A stretch of 64,000 nt of DNA from contig NC_073306.1 in the NCBI RefSeq assembly GCF_027595985.1, positions 96,484,926 through 96,548,925 on the forward strand. Direction: 5' to 3'. Positions 54,389 to 64,000 of the stretch are shown here, in pieces. The notes below the pieces were generated by a model. The model was not told where the DNA came from, ran no database searches, and worked only from the letters and a program-made list of their open reading frames with translations. Numbering within the stretch: position 1 is the first letter of the stretch; each line of letters begins with the position of its first letter. The position numbers and the translations under genes are program-made. Source of the DNA: Sorex araneus. Its lineage: Eukaryota; Chordata; Mammalia; Eulipotyphla; Soricidae.

Positions 54389-55700
54389 TCCATTGATTGT
54401 CAAATTTCTTGAGCGGTCTCAGTAACGTCTCTATTTGTCCTAGCCCTGAGATTTTTTTTTTTTTTTTACGTTTAGACTTTTTTTTTTTTAATTTATTTAT
54501 TTTTAATTAGAGAATCACCGTGAGGGTACAGTTACAGATTTATACACTTTTGTGCTTATACTTCCCTCATACAAAGTTTGGAACCCATCCCTTCACCAGT
54601 GCCCATTCTCCACCACCCGTAAACCCAGTGTCCCTCCCACCCTCCCCAATCCCATCTCCCCCCCACCCCACCCTGCCACTGTGGCAAGGCATTCCCTTCT
54701 GTTTTCTCTCTCTAATTAGCTGTTGTGGTTTGCAATAAAGGTGTTGAGTGGCCGCTGTGCTCAGTCTCTAGCCCTCATTCAGCCCGCAACTCCCTTCCCC
54801 CACATGGCCTTCGACTACAATGTAGTTGGTGATCGCTTCTCTGAGTTGACCTTTCCCCGGAACGTGAGGCCAGCCTCGAAGCCATGGAGTCAACCTCCTG
54901 GTACTTATTTCTACAGTTCTTGAGTGTTAGTCTCCCACTCTGTTATTCTATATACCATAGATGAGTGCAATCTTTCTATGTCTGTCTCTCTCTTTCTGAC
55001 TCATTTCACTCAGCATGAAACTTTTCATGCCCATCCACTTGACTACAAAATTCTTGACCTCCTTTTTTCTAACAGCTGCATAGTATTCCATTGTATAGAT
55101 GTACCAAAGTTTCCTCAACCAGTCATCCGTTCTGGGGCATTCGGGTTTTTTCCAGATTCTGGCTATTGTAAACAGTGCTGCGATGAACATACATGTGCAG
55201 ATGTTGTTTCGATTGTACTTTTTTGCCTCTCTGGGATATATTCCCAGCAGTGGTATTGCTGGGTCAAATGGGAATTCAATATCTAATTTTTTGAGAGTCG
55301 TCCAAATTGTTTTCCAGAAGGCTAGCCCTGAGATTTTAGAAGACTCTTTTTACTCGTTCTTTCCAATGGTGCCGCATTGGAGACTCTTTCAGGGTCAAGG
55401 GAATGAGACCCATCATTGTTACTGGTTTTGGCGTATGAATATGCCATTGGGAGTTTGCGAGGCTCTCCCATGTGGGCAGGAAACTCTGTAGCTTGCCAGG
55501 TTCTCCCAGAGGTTGCTTGGTTTTATAGTCTCTGGATGTTGGCCGTTGGTGGGATTACAGGATGCCGGGGGCAGTCCCAGTAGCCTAGCTACTGGAAAAT
55601 GGGGAATCTGGGTGGAAGAGGCTCAGTCCTGATCTGAGCAGGCTTGGAGGTCTCAGCCCTGGGTCCCACATACCTGGGTTCCTCTGCTGGTTCCTTCATG
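54342..55700 (-). mobile_element. RTE-derived element with (GAT)n tail, split by an L1
   Basis: (CAT)n at 54342-54388, then reverse tail (ttccattgattgtcaaattt). It resumes at 55322 with gagattttagaagactc, gtcaagggaatgagaccc and the reverse body (ggctctcccatgtgggc, ggcttggaggtctcagccc). The orientation is continuous here, unlike the inverted copy at 49330. Confidence 0.85.
54456..55321 (-). mobile_element. L1 3' end inserted in the RTE-derived element
   Basis: T run, gaatcaccgtgagggtac, 3' UTR, then ORF2 C-terminus in reverse. The minus frame (54948-55190) reads KPECPRTDDWLRKLWYIYTM and EYYAAVRKKEVKNF. Target duplication ctagccctgagatttt at 54440-54455 and 55322-55337. Confidence 0.95.
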
Positions 55701-56399
55701 TGTGAAACTCGTCCGAACATGTGGAGAGGGGCCTTGAGCATGGCTGTGGCAAGTCTCCAGAGGTCTTTAGCCGTGGGAGCTCTGCTCAGGGCAGGGAGGG
55801 AAACTGAAGCCCACCCCCAAGGGGACCCAGGCAAGACAGCCAGGCAGGGGGGCAAGAGACTCTCTGTGTTGCTCTCTTCTGGGAGCTTGGTTTTATAGCT
55901 TTATAGCTTGACTAAAAAACCACGCTCAAGTAGATAAATAAGTATAAATTATTCAAATATATTCCAATCTCTTTATTTTGGCGGGCCTTCCAAGCATTGC
56001 TCAGGAGGTCTGGTGACCTCTCCAATGATGCTTTGCAAAGTCGGCTGCACTTTGCAAAGTTTGGCTAGGCGATGCAGTGCCCAGGAATATACTCCAATCT
56101 TAAAATAGGAAATAATCTGTATTTTTTGGACAATAATCACTAATGTGAAAAGTGGTTCTGAATGTAAGGCTCATTTAATTGGAGGGTTTATATTTAAGTA
56201 GAAGACTTTATTTTCAAGGCTGGCACTGTAATTGTATCAGAATGCATCTTTGCCATTTACTATCCATTATGAAGTGATATTTTTGATTTTCAGGCTTAAT
56301 TTATCTTGCAGTGCTGAGTACTGAACCCGCTGCTTAGACATGCAAGGCAAATACTCTACTTGCCAACTGCATCCCAGACCCCCAAAGTGATATCTTTTT

Positions 56400-56578
56400 T
56401 GGTCTGTTCGTTTTTATTTTATGGGCCATACCCAGCACTGCTCAGGGCTTACTCTGGTTCTGTGCTCAGGGATCACGCCTGGCAGGTTTGGGGAAATGTA
56501 TTTCGCTCTGGGGATGGAACCTGGAACTGGGTTGGCCTGTGCAAGGCAAACATCCTACCCACTGTACAATCTCTGCTT
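56400..56578 (-). mobile_element. Old tRNA-type SINE
   Basis: gggccatacccagcactgc, gggatcacgcctggcagg, gcaaggcaaacatcctacc. 55701-56399 before it holds only a possible SINE scrap near 55980-56090. Confidence 0.75.
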
Positions 56579-56593
56579 CCCCAAGATGATACT

Positions 56594-56773
56594 TTTTTTT
56601 TTTTTTTTTGCTTTTTGGGTCACACCTGGCGATGCACAGGGGTTACTCCTGGCTCTGCACTCAGGAATCACCCCTGGCCATGCTCAGGGGACCATATGGG
56701 ATGCTGGGATTTGAACCCGGGTCGGCCGCGTGCAAGGCAAACGCCCTACCCGCTGTGCTATCTCTCCAGCCCC
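56594..56773 (-). mobile_element. Young full-length tRNA-type SINE
   Basis: Near consensus. Duplication ccccaagatgatact at 56579-56593 and 56770-56784 (the first bases overlap the SINE's own cccc). Confidence 0.95.
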
Positions 56774-57124
56774 AAGATGATACTATTAAAAGTAATCAGC
56801 AATAGAAACACTGTGTCTTGATCTAATACCATTATGCCAGGAATGAGAAAATACATGATTCTAAAAGTCTAAGATTATTTTTATTAATACTACCACACCA
56901 AAAACATGTTAAAAAGAACCCTTTAAAAATAAGTTGAGTCTATCAGTTCATCTTTCAATAATTAACACTCTGGAATACTTGATAAAATAAACAGATGTCT
57001 AAACATCTGGAACTAAAACAACCATTATGGATCACAGTTGATGTCTATCCTTTGTTTTAGAAGTTCCTTTCCATTTGCTGAAAGAAACCTGGACAGGCCA
57101 GTCCACACCTGGAGCTCAGCTTTG

Positions 57125-57245
57125 CAGAGAACAGGGTGGTGATGGCTGAGCTGGAGGCACCTCTGAGGTGCACATCCAGCTCTCGTACAAAGACAAGAGT
57201 TCGTAAAAATCCAAACAACCCAGTTCAACGCAAAAGAATATGCTA
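57125..57245. repeat. Segment shared with 37360-37480
   Basis: Intronic second copy of the unrecognised ~110-base segment, with gtggtgatggctgagctgg and cgtaaaaatccaaacaaccc. The surrounding 56785-57599 is otherwise unique-looking and AT-rich. Confidence 0.65.
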
Positions 57246-57608
57246 TGTTTATTCCTCATATGAGAGAGATCTTTCTAAAAATACTGTCGTGTGAAGGTGT
57301 GTATGTATGTGAACACCCACACATGTATACAAAATAAAGTCCTTAAATTCCACAACATTGTAAATCAATAAATGTATATATTTTTTAATTGCATTGTCTT
57401 CCTCTTTTTACAGGAATAAATTGAAAAAATTAAAAGGAGTAATTTTATGCCAATATATTTTAAGTATATAATTTAGTAAGAACGAGGAGAGGAAATTAAG
57501 GACATTTTAAGGGAAAATCTGAATAGGTCTCTAAAAGTATGTTTTATCTTAGGAAGGAAATATTTGCTTTATGTTAGAAAATATTATGTTATAGGAATTG
57601 CTTAAGTA

Positions 57609-57722
57609 GCATTGTAGCATTGTTGTCCTGTTGTTCATCGATTTGCTCAAGCGGGCACCAGTAACGTCTCCTGGCAAGCTACCTGTGGTGCATTCGATAT
57701 GCCAAAAACAGTAACAGGAAAG
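57609..57722 (-). mobile_element. RTE-tailed SINE with 5' inversion
   Basis: 57609-57669 is the reverse tail (tgttcatcgatttgctc, gggcaccagtaacgtc). 57670-57722 is forward body (tggcaagctacctgtgg, gatatgccaaaaacagtaac). Perfect target duplication gcttaagta at 57600-57608 and 57723-57731. Confidence 0.9.
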
Positions 57723-57974
57723 GCTTAAGTATCTCTCAATTAATAGGTAAAGATTGTAATAAAAAATATATAAATGTAAAAAAAATCACTTGAAAAAAAT
57801 CTACAGTCATTCTGGACGGCACAAGGCTATTCAGACAGGTGCCTTGCAGAGGTGAAGATCTGGGTTCAATTCCGGGCTCCACCCCCTCCCCCCAAAAAAC
57901 CCCAATCCTCAGTTTGTTAGTATGATTACCCATGGTATTGTCACTTCTTTTCTTTCTTTCTAATTTCATTTTAC

Positions 57975-58142
57975 TTATTTTTGGCTTTGGGGCCACACCT
58001 GCCTGTGCTCAGGACTCACTCCTGGCTCTGCACTCAGTCACTCTTGGCAATGCTCAGGGAACCATATGTGGTGCCAGGTATAGAACCCGGTGGGGTTGCG
58101 TGCTCGGCAAGTGTCGCACCCACTGCACTGCTGCTCTGGCCC
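57975..58142 (-). mobile_element. tRNA-type SINE
   Basis: ttggggccacacctgcctg, ccaggtatagaacccggtgg, gcactgctgctctggccc. Confidence 0.78.
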
Positions 58143-58502
58143 TGGTAGAGCATTATTTCATACATTGAGCAAATTGAATTAAAGTAGAATAAGCTTCAAA
58201 GCTACAAATATTTATGGAAATGATTATTTACTTAAGGGCAGATGATCATTTATTATTATTTGACTAAAGTACACTAAAGCGCATTGGCAACTAAAAATGG
58301 TAAATTTAGTATAAACAGCTACAAGTATGGTACTTCCAGTTAGTAGGCTGCTTTGTTGATGGAATAAGATTATGGATAAACAGTATGATGCAGACGCTTA
58401 GACATTCAGATTCCAGAAAGTTTGGTTAAATCTCTAGATAAAATGAGGGGTTAGAGGGGTTTCTTTTCTTTTTTATTCTGCCTTCTTTAAATTACATCCT
58501 GG

Positions 58503-58700
58503 GGGCTAGAGCGATAGCACAGTGGGTAGGGCGTTTGCCTTGCATGTGGCGGACCCAGGTTCAATTCCCAGAATCCCATGTGGTCCCCTGAGGACCGCCA
58601 GGAGTAATTCCTGAGTGCAGAGCCAGGAGTAACCCCTGTGCATCCCAGGTGTGACCCAAAAAGCAAAAAAAAACAAAACAAACAAACAAACAAAAAAAAC
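58503..58700 (+). mobile_element. Young full-length tRNA-type SINE
   Basis: A tail with caaa units. 18-bp target duplication ctttaaattacatcctgg at 58485-58502 and 58701-58718. Confidence 0.96.
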
Positions 58701-58743
58701 CTTTAAATTACATCCTGGACTTTGTCCTTATTAGTAACTTTTT

Positions 58744-58916
58744 TCTTTTTTCTTTTGGGATCACAGCCAGAGATGCACAGGGGTTACTCCTGGCTCTGCA
58801 CTCAGGAATTACTCCTGGCAGTGCTCAGGGGACCATATGGGATGCTGGGAATTGAACCAGTGTTGGCTGCGTGCAAGGCAAATGCCCTATCTGCTATGCT
58901 ATCACTCCAGCCCCCT
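58744..58916 (-). mobile_element. Young tRNA-type SINE
   Basis: Duplication ttattagtaacttttt at 58728-58743 and 58917-58932. It lies only 43 bases from the copy at 58503, in opposite orientation, so the pair could form a hairpin in RNA. Confidence 0.94.
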
Positions 58917-59423
58917 TTATTAGTAACTTTTTGAAGTAGGGAAGAAAATACTTAGAGCAATTCAAGACACCTTGGGGGAAAAGTGCCCTGCATATAAATG
59001 AAAGATTTTAAAAACATTTAAAAATGATTAATTAGATCTAAGTTCTTTTTTCTTTTTTTGGAGGTTATATGCCTTTTAAAATATGTGCTGGTGTCTCCTG
59101 AAGACTATACACCATAACAAATAAACCAGTGATGTACCAAAGACCCAAAGCACACAAATAGCTGCTCAGATCATTGGTGATCAGGGATATGTGGATTAGA
59201 ACATGTCTTCAACTACTCAAGGCTAAAATGAACAGGCAGAACTAATCTCTAGTGAAAAAAAAAATGAAACCAGTAATCTCTGGGTGCAGGGAGATGGTTG
59301 ATGAGGAAAGAACTTTTTGAGTGAGGAGAATGTTCTGTGTCTAGGACTAAGGGTCAAGTGCATGTGTGCATTATAAAACCGACTGAAACGAACACTAAGT
59401 GTCTTTGGACTGAATACATAATA

Positions 59424-59623
59424 TGTCCTGCCCGCATGGAGAGCCTGGCAAGCGTATTTATATGCCAAAACCAGTAACAATGATGGGTCTCATTCCCCTG
59501 ACCCTGAAAGAGCCTCCAATGTGGCACCACTGGGAAGGATGAGTAAAGAGAGGCTGCTAAAATCTCAGGACTAGGACGAATGGAGACGTTACTGAGACTG
59601 CTTGAGAAAACCGACAATCAACG

Positions 59624-59660
<37 letters not shown>
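59424..59660 (+). mobile_element. RTE-derived element, 5'-truncated, (GAT)n tail
   Basis: gagagcctggcaagcg, atatgccaaaaccagtaacaa, gaccctgaaagagcctcc, gatcaacggg-type end (aatcaacggg), then about 12 GAT units at 59625-59660. Confidence 0.85.
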
Positions 59661-59661
<1 letters not shown>

Positions 59662-60664
59662 TGCTAGATAAGCCCCTCTACTAAGAGACTCGGGCAACGA
59701 TCTGCAAAGGTAGATTTGACTTGTTCTCAAAAAGCTTAAACATCTGCTGGCTAAGTGAGAGGCCCCCGCAGCAATGACCAAGTTGCCTTTGGCTTGTTTA
59801 AATATTTCCCAAGCAATATCAGTGTGTTTAGAGGAACACTCAGTACAGTGTATTTGATCAGAATTTTAAAGACTAAGACCTTATGGTCTTAAGGAAAAGG
59901 AAGGAAAAGGCCAACCCTGGAAGTGGGTGGTACTGGCAGATAAACGGGGACTCATTTAATGAATCACAGGAAACACCAAGAGGCTGAGCAGGGAACACGG
60001 TCTGAAACCTGTTGGAGCGTCCACCAGGAGGCTGGGCATGCAGTTCATGCACAGCAGCCAGGCAAGGCCCCCCAGTGGCTCTAGGCTGAAAAGCTTATTA
60101 GATGTATTTCATAGAAGACAGTGTGGCAATCTTAAGCAAGGTTAAAACATTCTTAAGAAAACCCTACAAACTCACTAAACACTAATGTGAAAGGCTATTT
60201 TGTTTTTCCTTCAATCAGGTCCTAGGAGACCGAATGGGAAACTCTAAAATCAAGGGGTGGTTATGGCCTCTCAAATCTGTTTAAAGCACGAGTCTGAAAT
60301 CAGATATGAACGATAAGGGAATAACACAAGTAAAAGCAGTTTGAATGTGCAGTCCCAGGAGGAGGGGTCTTAGCTGGCACAAAGGGTCAAAAGTGTTCAT
60401 AATGGGGAGGTTTTCACATCAACTGAGGTTTGGGGGGTGGGGGCGGTGCAAGAGGCTGTCATGGGAATTCGAGACTGGGTAGAGTGAAGAGAGAACAGAA
60501 AGGGTCAGAAGGGGCTGAAGGCCATGCCAGGACACCTGCAGATTGTCAGGGTGAACAAATGGAAGCACAGCCTCTAGAGTGAGCTTCCGAGTGAGCACAG
60601 TGTCTACAAGGCACACCCAGAAAGAACAGGCCTGTGCCACAAGTCAGAGGAAGGAAGGCTATCA
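59661..60664. other. CTTNBP2NL intron, unique-looking
   Basis: No repeat or gene recognised. Confidence 0.5.
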
Positions 60665-60838
60665 TTTTATTTTTTGGGGGGTGTCACACCGACAATGCAC
60701 AGGGGTTACTCCTGGCTCATGCACTCAGGAATTACTCCTGGCGGTTCTTGGGGACCATATGGGATGCTGGGAATTGAACCCGGGTCAGCCGCATGCAAAG
60801 CAAATGCTCTACCTGCTGTGCTATTGCTCCAGCCCCAG
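60665..60838 (-). mobile_element. tRNA-type SINE
   Basis: ggggtgtcacaccgacaatgc, gggaattgaacccgggtcagc, gtgctattgctccagcccc. Confidence 0.9.
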
Positions 60839-60869
60839 AAGACCACCATTTTTATTGTCACTGTACTCA

Positions 60870-61058
60870 TTTTTTTTTTTTTGTGGGAGCGGTAGGGGGC
60901 AGGGACCACACCTGGTGCTGCTCTGATCTTACTCCTGGCTCTGCACAGAGATCACTCCTGGCGGGGGGGCAGAAGGGGGATGGCTGGTGGACCATATGAG
61001 GTGCCAGGGATCAAGCCTGGATAAACTGCGAGACCTTATTGTACTATTGCTCCAGCCC
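60870..61058 (-). mobile_element. tRNA-type SINE
   Basis: gggaccacacctggtgctgc, gatcactcctggcgggg, tactattgctccagccc. Confidence 0.8.
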
Positions 61059-61159
61059 ATGTCACTGCACTCAGACACAGAGCTAGATCCTTACTTTCAA
61101 CTAAGAGTCGCACAGGTAGACTGGGATTCAAGGTAAATAACAGTGGTTTTCTTCTCTTT

Positions 61160-61335
61160 TCCTTTTTTGTTTTCAGACCCTATCTGGCAGTGCTCAGGGG
61201 CTGCTTCCAGCACTGCTCAGGAGAGGCTCCTGCCTCAGAGACCTTGAAGCCTTCGGGATCTACACAGGGCATGCACAGCCTTCTCCATGCAAATCCTGTA
61301 CTCCAGCCAGTGGCACTATCTCCCCAGCACCATAA
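61160..61335 (-). mobile_element. Old SINE
   Basis: ctatctggcagtgctcagggg; the rest is heavily changed up to actatctccccagcacc. Confidence 0.55.
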
Positions 61336-61959
61336 CATTATTTTTTCTCAAGGGAACAGAATGGGGAGAGGGGTGAAGACGCTAAGATGGAAAAGCACCA
61401 GAGGGTGTTGAAAAGAGCATTTAAAAAATCTGAACTGGCCATGCCCATGCCCAGCAATGAGACTGGACTCCAGGGTGTAATTTGGCGTGCTGAAGCAGAA
61501 CCTACCGTCTACGAACTCATGAGAGGGGAACAGGACAAAGTGTGCAGAGACCAGAGCAAGACTGCTCTTTGTTTGGGGGTAAGGGCAGCAACACCGCTGG
61601 GAAACTGGGTGTTTCCAGAGAGGAACCCCACCAGGAACAGGGAAAGGGATGCGGTCAAAGCCCCAAGGGCTTGGTGGGGTCACCCTTTTCCGAGGTGGAG
61701 AAGAGAGTCACACATTTCCATGGGTGGAGCCCATGGACGGGAGGGAAGAATTCAAGGAGAAATCAGAGTTATCAGTTTACAAAGCTGAGAGAGAGGAGAT
61801 GATAGGAATTTTGTGAAAGCTAGAAGTAGAATAAAAGGAACTAGAGCTAATTGCATCCTGAGAGGCAGAGCTAGGACAGAAGTACGTTAGACAGATGCAA
61901 ATACAGGTTCCTGGTGGAAAAGTCTGCTGAGGCAAATGGTGCCCTACTCCTTAAAAACA
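61336..61959. other. CTTNBP2NL intron, unique-looking
   Basis: Two overlapping open frames (61348-61802) match nothing I recognise. No repeat seen. Confidence 0.45.
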
Positions 61960-62130
61960 GGGCTGGAGAGATAGTGTAGGGGTTAAGGCACTTGCCTTGC
62001 AAGAGTTTGACCCAGGTTCAGTCCCTGAGCCCTACCAGGAGTGACCCCAGAGCAGAGAACCAGGAGTAAGCCGGAGCACAGCCATTGTGGCCCAGAATCT
62101 ACCCCGCCCCCCATAAAGCCCTAAAAAACA
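61960..62130 (+). mobile_element. tRNA-type SINE
   Basis: gggctggagagatagtgtagggg, cccaggttcagtccctg, gaaccaggagtaagcc. Confidence 0.8.
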
Positions 62131-62854
62131 AACCAAAAAATCCACACCGTACTGTTTTCTCTGATGCTCACAAAGCTTTCAGTAGTAAGCAGACAGGGAA
62201 TGCAGATGACCACACCCCCATATGCAGGAATGAACAGGGAAGCAAAAGGTCAGCTAAAAACTAATTCGTATTCTTTTATATATATTTTTAGATGAATACA
62301 AATATGCAGTGAAGACAGGTACATATCTAATTATCTAGCATCCTTAACTGCAAATATGGAAACAAACACAAAGCTATGACTTCCTGTCAAAAGAACAAAT
62401 TGTTCTTTCTCTGTACAGGGAGAAATGTAAATACTGTCACTGAGTGGGAATTATTAGCAACAATAAAAGTTCTGAAACACATAACTATAGACTGAATTAA
62501 TAAGTGGCAATCTATTTTGAGTCTTGAATACATTCAAGTTTAACTTAAATGGGGTGTGACCTTATTCTCTCATTTGACAAATATTCTCAATAACTTTCTA
62601 GGTTCGAGATACTTGGGATGACATAGTGAAGTGGATTCAGTACCTGTCCCTCATGGAGCTTGCATTTAATGGAAAAAAGAAAAGAAAGAAAATAGAGAGG
62701 AAAATCCCTACAACTGGCTATATTTATCAGCATGAAGAGACAAATTCTATTACCATTAAATCTAGTGTAGAAAGAGAGAAAACACATTAAGAATCACTCA
62801 ATTCTCTAAAAATCTACTGGGCATATTATTTGGAGAGTTTCTAGGAAGTTTTTG
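62131..62854. other. CTTNBP2NL intron, unique-looking
   Basis: AT-rich; nothing recognised. Confidence 0.5.
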
Positions 62855-62995
62855 TTTTGTTTATGGGCCATACCCAACTGCGCCCAGGGCTTATTCCTGG
62901 CTTGGTGCTCAGGGGACCATACGTGTGTGCCAGGGATCGAACCTGGATCAGACACATGCAGAACACCCTACCTGCTGTAATATCCCTCTGGCCTC
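62855..62995 (-). mobile_element. tRNA-type SINE
   Basis: atgggccatacccaactgcg, gggatcgaacctggatcag, gtaatatccctctggcc. Confidence 0.75.
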
Positions 62996-63927
62996 TTAGA
63001 CTCTAGGAAGTTTTTAATCCATAAAAACAAGACCTGTGACTTTAAGAATAACATAACCACTATGTATTTATTTTCACCAATGAATTTATTCTTTTGTTGA
63101 ACAGACAGAATATTTGATGTCAAAATAGATTGAAACAATTTTGATGAAGTTACATTCTGAGAGCTTACTGAATGAGGTTGGCTTTTTGAGGCAGGAAATA
63201 CTTTTCATTATTGTCAAGCATCAGACTGTGAATGACATGTGAAACTGAAGACAGGAAAAAGCACTGACGGTCTCCAGTTAGGATAGAACTTCTTAAAATT
63301 TTAGTCATGTTGCTGCTCATACAATCGGCTGTCAGGTTTATTTAGGTCTATGGACTGTGAAAACAAATCTACTTTGAAAGACTGACTTTGGGGTGTCCTG
63401 TACAAGAAGAGAATCTGAAAAGCCGTGAGAATGTCAGGGATGAGAAGGACACAAGCTCATACTCTCCCAGGCACACACATGTGTTCCTCCACTTCCTGAG
63501 GAACAAACAGAACAAACACAGATCTCCACAAGCTTACAAGCTCAACAGGCGGAATGCACACTTCGTGTGTGGGAGGGCCTGCCCTTGACCAGGCACTGCC
63601 TGGAGTGGCTGAGCTCCGGCCCACGGTGTGAGGCCATGAGTGCAACCCCCAGCATGGTGTCATCATCCCTAGGACTATTAGGATAAGCCCTGGACACCCT
63701 GGCAGAGAGAACAAGGAAAGGGAAGGGAGAAAGTAAACGTGCCCTCAGATCTTCACCTGGCAATTACAGTCTTAAATTAGGCCACAAAGAAATGTCTCCT
63801 CAAAGTTTAATTATATAAAGCTGAAGTTCTTAACATAACCCAATCTCGCTTTCCTCTCCAAAGTTTAAACTTGATCTTAGTTCAAAGTGTATCTTTCCAA
63901 AGTGAGTCTTCTCCAAACACAGAAATA

Positions 63928-63928
<1 letters not shown>
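62996..63928. other. CTTNBP2NL intron, unique-looking
   Basis: AT-rich, with a possible decayed SINE near 63580-63700. No coding sequence seen. Confidence 0.45.

Positions 63929-63973
<45 letters not shown>
63929..63973. repeat. (AC)n microsatellite
   Basis: About 22 AC units at the right edge of the window. Confidence 0.96.
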
Positions 63974-63975
<2 letters not shown>

Positions 63976-64000
63976 ATGTTTGTATGTGCATGACACACAT

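Noticed and set aside
60893..60906. Second CTCF-like string (ggtagggggcaggg)
   Set aside because: It is a weak match inside a SINE and lacks the CCA half of the motif.

Overview
The window is mammalian nuclear DNA, most likely from a shrew or close relative (Soricidae, Eulipotyphla). It has intron-split vertebrate genes, young L1 3' ends, and dozens of copies of a tRNA-derived SINE whose sequence matches what I remember of the shrew SOR family. It also has RTE-clade sequence resembling shrew and BovB-like elements. The species call rests on remembered repeat families, so treat it as probable only.

Two protein-coding genes are visible, both on the minus strand. Four exons of WNT2B (a secreted Wnt ligand) lie at 2748-3012, 4218-4495, 5337-5557 and 11059-11204. 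The last coding exon is beyond the left edge. The first exon sits in a dense CpG island, with a roughly 16-bp GC-rich minisatellite (11594-11980) just upstream. Three exons of CTTNBP2NL (coiled-coil, cortactin-binding/STRIPAK-associated) lie at 46022-46252, 40693-40800 and 37588-39048. The last one carries the stop codon and most of the protein. Its start exon is beyond the right edge. The order CTTNBP2NL then WNT2B on one strand agrees with human 1p13.2.

Layout: 1-11204 is the WNT2B body with old SINEs in its introns. 9.2-16.9 kb is nearly SINE-free and surrounds the WNT2B first exon. 17-30.6 kb is a dump of nested L1, SINE and RTE-derived sequence. 30.6-31.4 kb is an isolated CpG-rich patch with a near-consensus CTCF motif. 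31.4-34.5 kb is intergenic. About 34.6-37.6 kb is the probable CTTNBP2NL 3' UTR. 39-64 kb is CTTNBP2NL intron sequence packed with SINEs.

The most interesting non-genic content is the retroelement biology. The same tRNA-type head occurs in two SINE designs. One ends in an A-rich tail, as L1-mobilised SINEs do. The other ends in sequence matching the last codons of an RTE-type reverse-transcriptase ORF, followed by a microsatellite. Several RTE-tailed copies carry clean target-site duplications, and two show 5' inversions of the twin-priming kind. A pair of short elements joins a GC-rich body to an L1-like 3' end, and there is a U2 snRNA retrofragment with a perfect 13-bp duplication. I saw no CRISPR, operon or prokaryotic feature.
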